Assembly (NCBI GenBank): GCA_960531495.1
Contig: OY482855.1
Location: forward strand, 1,612,001 to 1,676,000
Length of the DNA stretch: 64,000 nt
Direction: 5' to 3'
From: Zeus faber
Taxonomy: Eukaryota; Chordata; Actinopteri; Zeiformes; Zeidae
The notes below the pieces were generated by a model. That model did not search any database. It had not been told where the DNA came from and saw only the letters and a list, made by a program, of their open reading frames with translations. This document shows, one piece after another, positions 59,601 through 64,000 of this stretch (position 1 is its first letter; every line of letters starts with the position of its first letter). The position numbers were made by a program, and so were the translations under genes.

Positions 59601-62600
59601 AAGAAAGATGGAAAGAAAGATGGAAAGAAAGATTGAAAGAAAGAAAGATTGAAAGAAATATTGAAAGAAAGATTGAAAGATTGAAAGACAGAATGAAAGA
59701 AAGATTGAAAGATTGAAAGAAAGAATGAAAGAAAGATTGAAAGAAAGATGGAAAGAAAGATTGAAAGAAAGAAAGATTGAAAGAAATAATGAAAGAAAGA
59801 TTGAACGATTGGAAGAAATTTTGAAAGATAGAAAAATTGAAAGTAGGAAAGATTGAAAGAAAGAATGAAAGAAAGATTGAAAGATTGAAAGAAAGAATGA
59901 AAGAAAGATTGAAAGATTGAAATATTGAAAGAAAGAATGAAAAAAAGATTGAAAGACTGAAAGAAAGAATGAAAGAAAGATTGAAAGATTAAACAATTGA
60001 AAGAAAGTTTGCAAGAAAGTTTGAAAAAAGAAAGATTGAAAGAAAGAATGAAAGAAAGATTGAAAGATAGATGGATAGAAAGATTGAAAGAAAGAAAGAT
60101 TGAAAGAATAACAAAAGAAAGATTGAAAGATTGGAAGAAATATTGAAAGATAGAAAAATTGAAAGTAAGAAAGATTGAAAGAAAGAATTAAAGAAAGATT
60201 GAAAGATTGAAAAAAAGAATGAAAGAAAGATTGAAATATTGAAAGAAAGAATGAAAGAAAGATTGAAAGATTGAAATAAAGATTGAAAGAAAGATTGAAC
60301 GATTGATAGATTGAAATAAAGATTGAAAGTTTGAAAGAAAGATTGAAAGAACGATTCAAAGAAAGAAAGATTGAAAGAAATATTGAAAGAAAGATTGAAA
60401 GATTGAAAGAAAGATTGAAAGAAAGAATGAAAGAAAGATTGAAAGATTGAAATAAAGAATGGAAGAAAGATTGAAAGATTGAAAGATTGAAATAAAGAAT
60501 GAAAGTTTGAAAGAAAGATTGAAAGAAAGATTTAAAAAAAGAAAGATTGAAAGTAAGAAAGATTGAAAGACATATTGAAAGAAAGATTGAAAGATTGAAA
60601 GAAAGATTGAAAGAAAGAATGAAAGAAATATTGAAAGAAAGATTGAAAGAAAGATTGAAAGACTGAAGGAAAGAATGAAAGAAAGATTGAAAGAAAGATT
60701 GAAAGAAAGAAAGATTGAAAGAATGAATGATTGAAAGATTGAATGATTGAAAGATTGAAAGAAAGATTGAAAGAAAGATTGAAAGAAAGATTGAACGACT
60801 GAAAGATTGAAAGAAAGATTGAAAGTTTGAAAGAGAGATTGAAAGACTGAAAGATAGATTGAAAGATTGAAGATTGAAAGATTGAAAGAAAGATTGAAAG
60901 AAAGATTGAACGACAGAAAGATTGAAAGAAAGATTGAAAGTTTGAAAGAAAGATTGAAAGACTGAAAGAAATAATGAAAGAAAGATTGAAAGACTGAAAG
61001 AAATAATGAAAGAAAGATTGAAAGAAAGAATGAAAGAAAGATTGAAAGAAAGATGGATAGAAAGATTGAAAGAAAGAAAGATTGAAAGAAATAACAAAAG
61101 AAAGATTGAAAGAAATAATGAAAGAAAGATTGAAAAATTGGAAGAAATATTGAAAGATAGAAAAATTGAAAGTAAGAAAGATTGAAAGAAAGAATGAAAG
61201 AAAGATTGAAAGATTGAAAGAAAGAATGAAAGAAAGATTGAAAGATTGAAATATTGAAAGAAAGAATGAAAGAAAGACTGAAAGATTGAAAGAAAGATTG
61301 AAAGAAAGATTGAAAGATTGAAATATTTAAAGAAAGATTGAAAGAAAGAATGAAAGAACAATTGAAAGAAAGAATGAAAGAATGAAAGAAAAATTGAAAG
61401 CTTGAAAGAAAGAATGAAAGAACGATTGAAAGATTGAAAGATTGAAAGATTGAAAGAAAGAATGAAAGAAAGATTGAAAGAAAGATGGAAAGAAAGAATG
61501 AAAGAAAGATTGAAAGATTGAAAGAAAGAATGAAAGAAAGATTGAAAGATTGAAATATTGAAAGAAAGAATGAAAGAAAGACTGAAAGACTGAAAGAAAT
61601 ATTGAAAGAAAGATTGAACGATTGAAAGATTGAAATAAAGATTGAAAGTTTGAAAGAAAGATTGAAAGAACGATTCAAAGAAAGAAAGATTGAAAGAAAT
61701 ATTGAAAGAAAGATTGAAAGATTGAAAGAAAGATTGAAAGAAAGAATGAAAGAAAGATTGAAAGATTGAAATAAAGAATGAAAGAAAGATTGAAAGATTG
61801 AAAGATTGAAATAAAGAATGAAAGTTTGAAAGAAAGATTGAAAGAAAGATTTAAAAAAAGAAAGATTGAAAGTAAGAAAGATTGAAAGACATATTGAAAG
61901 AAAGATTGAAAGATTGAAAGAAAGAATGAAAGAAATATTGAAAGACAGATTGAAAGAAAGATTGAAAGACTGAAGGAAAGAATGAAAGAAAGATTGAAAG
62001 AAAGATTGAAAGAAAGAAAGATTGAAAGAATGAATGATTGAAAGATTGAATGATTGAAAGATTGAAAGAAAGATTGAAAGAAAGATTGAAAGAAAGATTG
62101 AACGACTGAAAGATTGAAAGAAAGATTGAAAGTTTGAAAGAGAGATTGAAAGACTGAAAGATAGATTGAAAGATTGAAGATTGAAAGATTGAAAGAAAGA
62201 TTGAAAGAAAGATTGAACGACTGAAAGATTGAAAGAAAGATTGAAAGTTTGAAAGAAAGATTGAAAGAATGAAAGAAAGATTGAAAGAAAGATGGATAGA
62301 AAGATTGAATGAAAGAAAGATTGAACAATTGGAAGAAATATTGAAAGATAGAAAAATTGAAAGTAAGAAAGATTGAAAGAAAGAATGAAAGAAAGATTGA
62401 AAGATTGAAAGAAAGAATGAAAGAAAGATTGAAAGATTGAAATATTGAAAGAAAGAATGAAAGAAAGACTGAAAAAAGAAAGATTGAAAGAAAGATTGAA
62501 AGAAAGATTGAAAGACTGATGGAAAGAATGAAATAAAGATTGAAAGAAAGATTGAAAGAAAGAAATATTGAAGGAAAGATTGAAAGATTGAATGATTGAA

Positions 62601-64000
62601 AGAAAGACTGAAAGAAAGATTGACGGACAGAAAGATTGAAAGAAAGAATGAAAGAAAGATTGAAAGAAAGAATGAAAGAAAGATTGAAAGATTAAACAAT
62701 TGAAAGAAAGATTGCAAGAAAGATTGAAAGAAATAATAAAAGAAAGATTGAACGATTGGAAACAATATTGAAAGAAAGAAAGATTGAAAGTAAGATAGAT
62801 TGAAAGAAAGAATGAAAGAAAGATTGAAAGATTGAAAGAAAGAATGAAAGAAAGATTGAAAGATTGAAAGAAAGATTGAAAGATTGAAAGATTTAAATAA
62901 AGACTGAAAGTTTGAAAGAAAGATTGAAAGAAAGATTTAAAGAAAGATTGAAAGACTGAAAGAAAGAATGAAAGGCAGATTGAAAGAAAGATTGAAAGTA
63001 AGAAGGTTTGAAAGAAAGAATGAAAGAAAGATTGAAAGATTGCAAGAAAGAATGAAAGAAAGATTGAAAGATTGAAATATTGAAAGAAAGAATGAAAGAA
63101 AGATTGAAAGATTGAAAAAAGAATGAAAGAACGATTGGAAGAAAGATTGAAAGATTGAAAGATTGAAATAAAGATTGAAAGTTTGAAAGAAGGATTGAAA
63201 GAAAGACTGAAAGAAAGATTGAAAGATTGAAAGAAAGATTGAAATAAAGATTGAAAGATTGAAATATTGAAAGAAAGAATGAAAGAAAGATTGAAAGATT
63301 GAAAGAAAGATTGAAAGAAAGATTGAAAGAATGAAAGATTGAAATAATGATTCAAAGTTTGAAAGAAAGATTGAAAGCAAGATTTAAACAAAGAAAGATT
63401 GAAAGTAAGAAAGATTGAAAGAAATATTGAATGAAAGATTGAAAGAAAGGATGAAAGAAAGATTGAAAGAAAGATTGAAAAAAAGAAAGATTGAAAGAAA
63501 GATTGAACGACTGAAGGAAAGAATGAAAGAAAGATTGAAAGAAAGATTGAAAGAAAGAAATATTGAAGGAAAGATTGAAAGATTGAATGATTGAAAGAAA
63601 GACTGAAAGAAAGATTGACAGACAGAAAGATTGAAAGAAAGAATGAAAGAAAGATTGAAAGAAAGAATAAAAGAAATATTGAAAGATTAAACAATTGAAA
63701 GAAAGATTGCAAGAAAGATTGAAAAAAGAAAGATTGAAAGAAAGAATAAAAGAAAGATTGAAAGAAAGATGGAAAGAAAGAAAGATTGAAAGAAATAACA
63801 AAAGAAAGATTGAAAGAAAGAATGAAAGAAAGATTGAACGATTGGAAGAAATATTGAAAGAAAGAAAGATTGAAAGTAAGATAGATTGAAAGTAAGAATG
63901 AAAGAAAGATTGAAAGATTTAAAGAAAGAATGAAAGAAAGATTGAAAGATTGAAATATTGAAAGAAAGAATGAAAGAAAGATTGAAAGATTGAAAGAAAG
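50662..64000 (+). repeat. GA-rich tetramer-lattice array, block G3
   Basis: The GA array of unit copy 3, open at the right edge of the window. The long minus-strand frames here (for example 803 codons at 51462-53873 and 1118 codons at 60356-63712) begin at TTG and mirror those of copy 1. They reflect copying of the repeat and not conservation of a protein. No other element is visible. Confidence 0.92.

Larger units (their letters stand above)
50399..64000 (+). repeat. Large LINE-tagged unit, copy 3 (partial, cut by window end)
   Basis: It follows unit copy 1 from the LINE fragment to the last base of the window (64000 corresponds to 46391 of copy 1). It lacks the 164-bp duplication and the copy-2 deletion. 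It has 8 extra bases near 54805 (two added gaaa words), and one 12-bp word is lost near 60.9 kb and another gained near 61.9 kb. About 0.6 kb of the unit should lie beyond the window. Confidence 0.9.

Noticed and set aside
1..64000. Telomeric repeats, rRNA, tRNA or histone genes
   Set aside because: I saw no TTAGGG arrays and no recognisable RNA-gene or histone sequence on either strand.

Overview
This window is repetitive DNA from end to end and I find no functional protein-coding gene. It reads as vertebrate, most likely teleost fish, heterochromatin. The taxonomic clue is a 263-bp fragment present three times. Read on the minus strand, it has the C-terminal coding tail and 3' end of an L2-clade LINE, including the CGCTTT-GGATA-AAAGCG hairpin and an (ATGTAA)n tail that are common in fish genomes. 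Nothing suggests bacteria: there are no operons, no ribosome-binding sites and no RNA genes. Most of the long open frames lie on the minus strand of a purine-rich array. The longest ones begin with TTG rather than ATG, stay open in overlapping frames and consist only of F/S/L/N/Q/I periodic peptides, so they are products of composition.

Layout. (1) 1-2547: a tandem array of two diverged sister monomers, A (208 bp) and B (196 bp), ordered B-B-A-A in an ~808-bp higher-order repeat. (2) 2548-5680: an unrelated AT-rich satellite (Sat2) built from ~36-bp modules and ~23-bp spacers, giving 59-bp and 95-bp units. (3) 5685-10680: the A/B family again in the opposite orientation, about 26 units including A/B chimaeras and deleted units. 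Regions 1-3 therefore form an inverted repeat with Sat2 in the centre. The two arms differ at fixed positions, so they have been homogenised separately.

(4) 10681-64000: ~53 kb of a strand-asymmetric GA-rich array, made almost entirely of tetranucleotide words in which gaaa alternates with gatt, gaaa, gaat, gttt, gact and others. On top of this are many segmental duplications: ~0.98 kb tandem at 11.6-13.5 kb, ~1.4 kb at 20.2-22.9 kb, ~2.15 and ~3.46 kb periods at 22.7-31 kb, and a very large unit from 32.6 kb to the window end. The large unit appears as copy 1 (14.39 kb), copy 2 (3.37 kb, with a 10.85-kb internal deletion) and copy 3 (at least 13.6 kb, running off the window). Each of these starts with the same 5'-truncated LINE fragment, which works as a natural tag for array amplification.

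The elements do not cooperate as genes. The biology visible is array evolution: unequal exchange, slippage in 4-bp steps, segmental amplification, inversion and one retrotransposon insertion copied along with its host repeat. Centromeric, pericentromeric, subtelomeric and sex-chromosome locations are all possible, and the sequence alone does not decide between them. All comparisons were made by eye; boundaries marked approximate could move by tens of bases.
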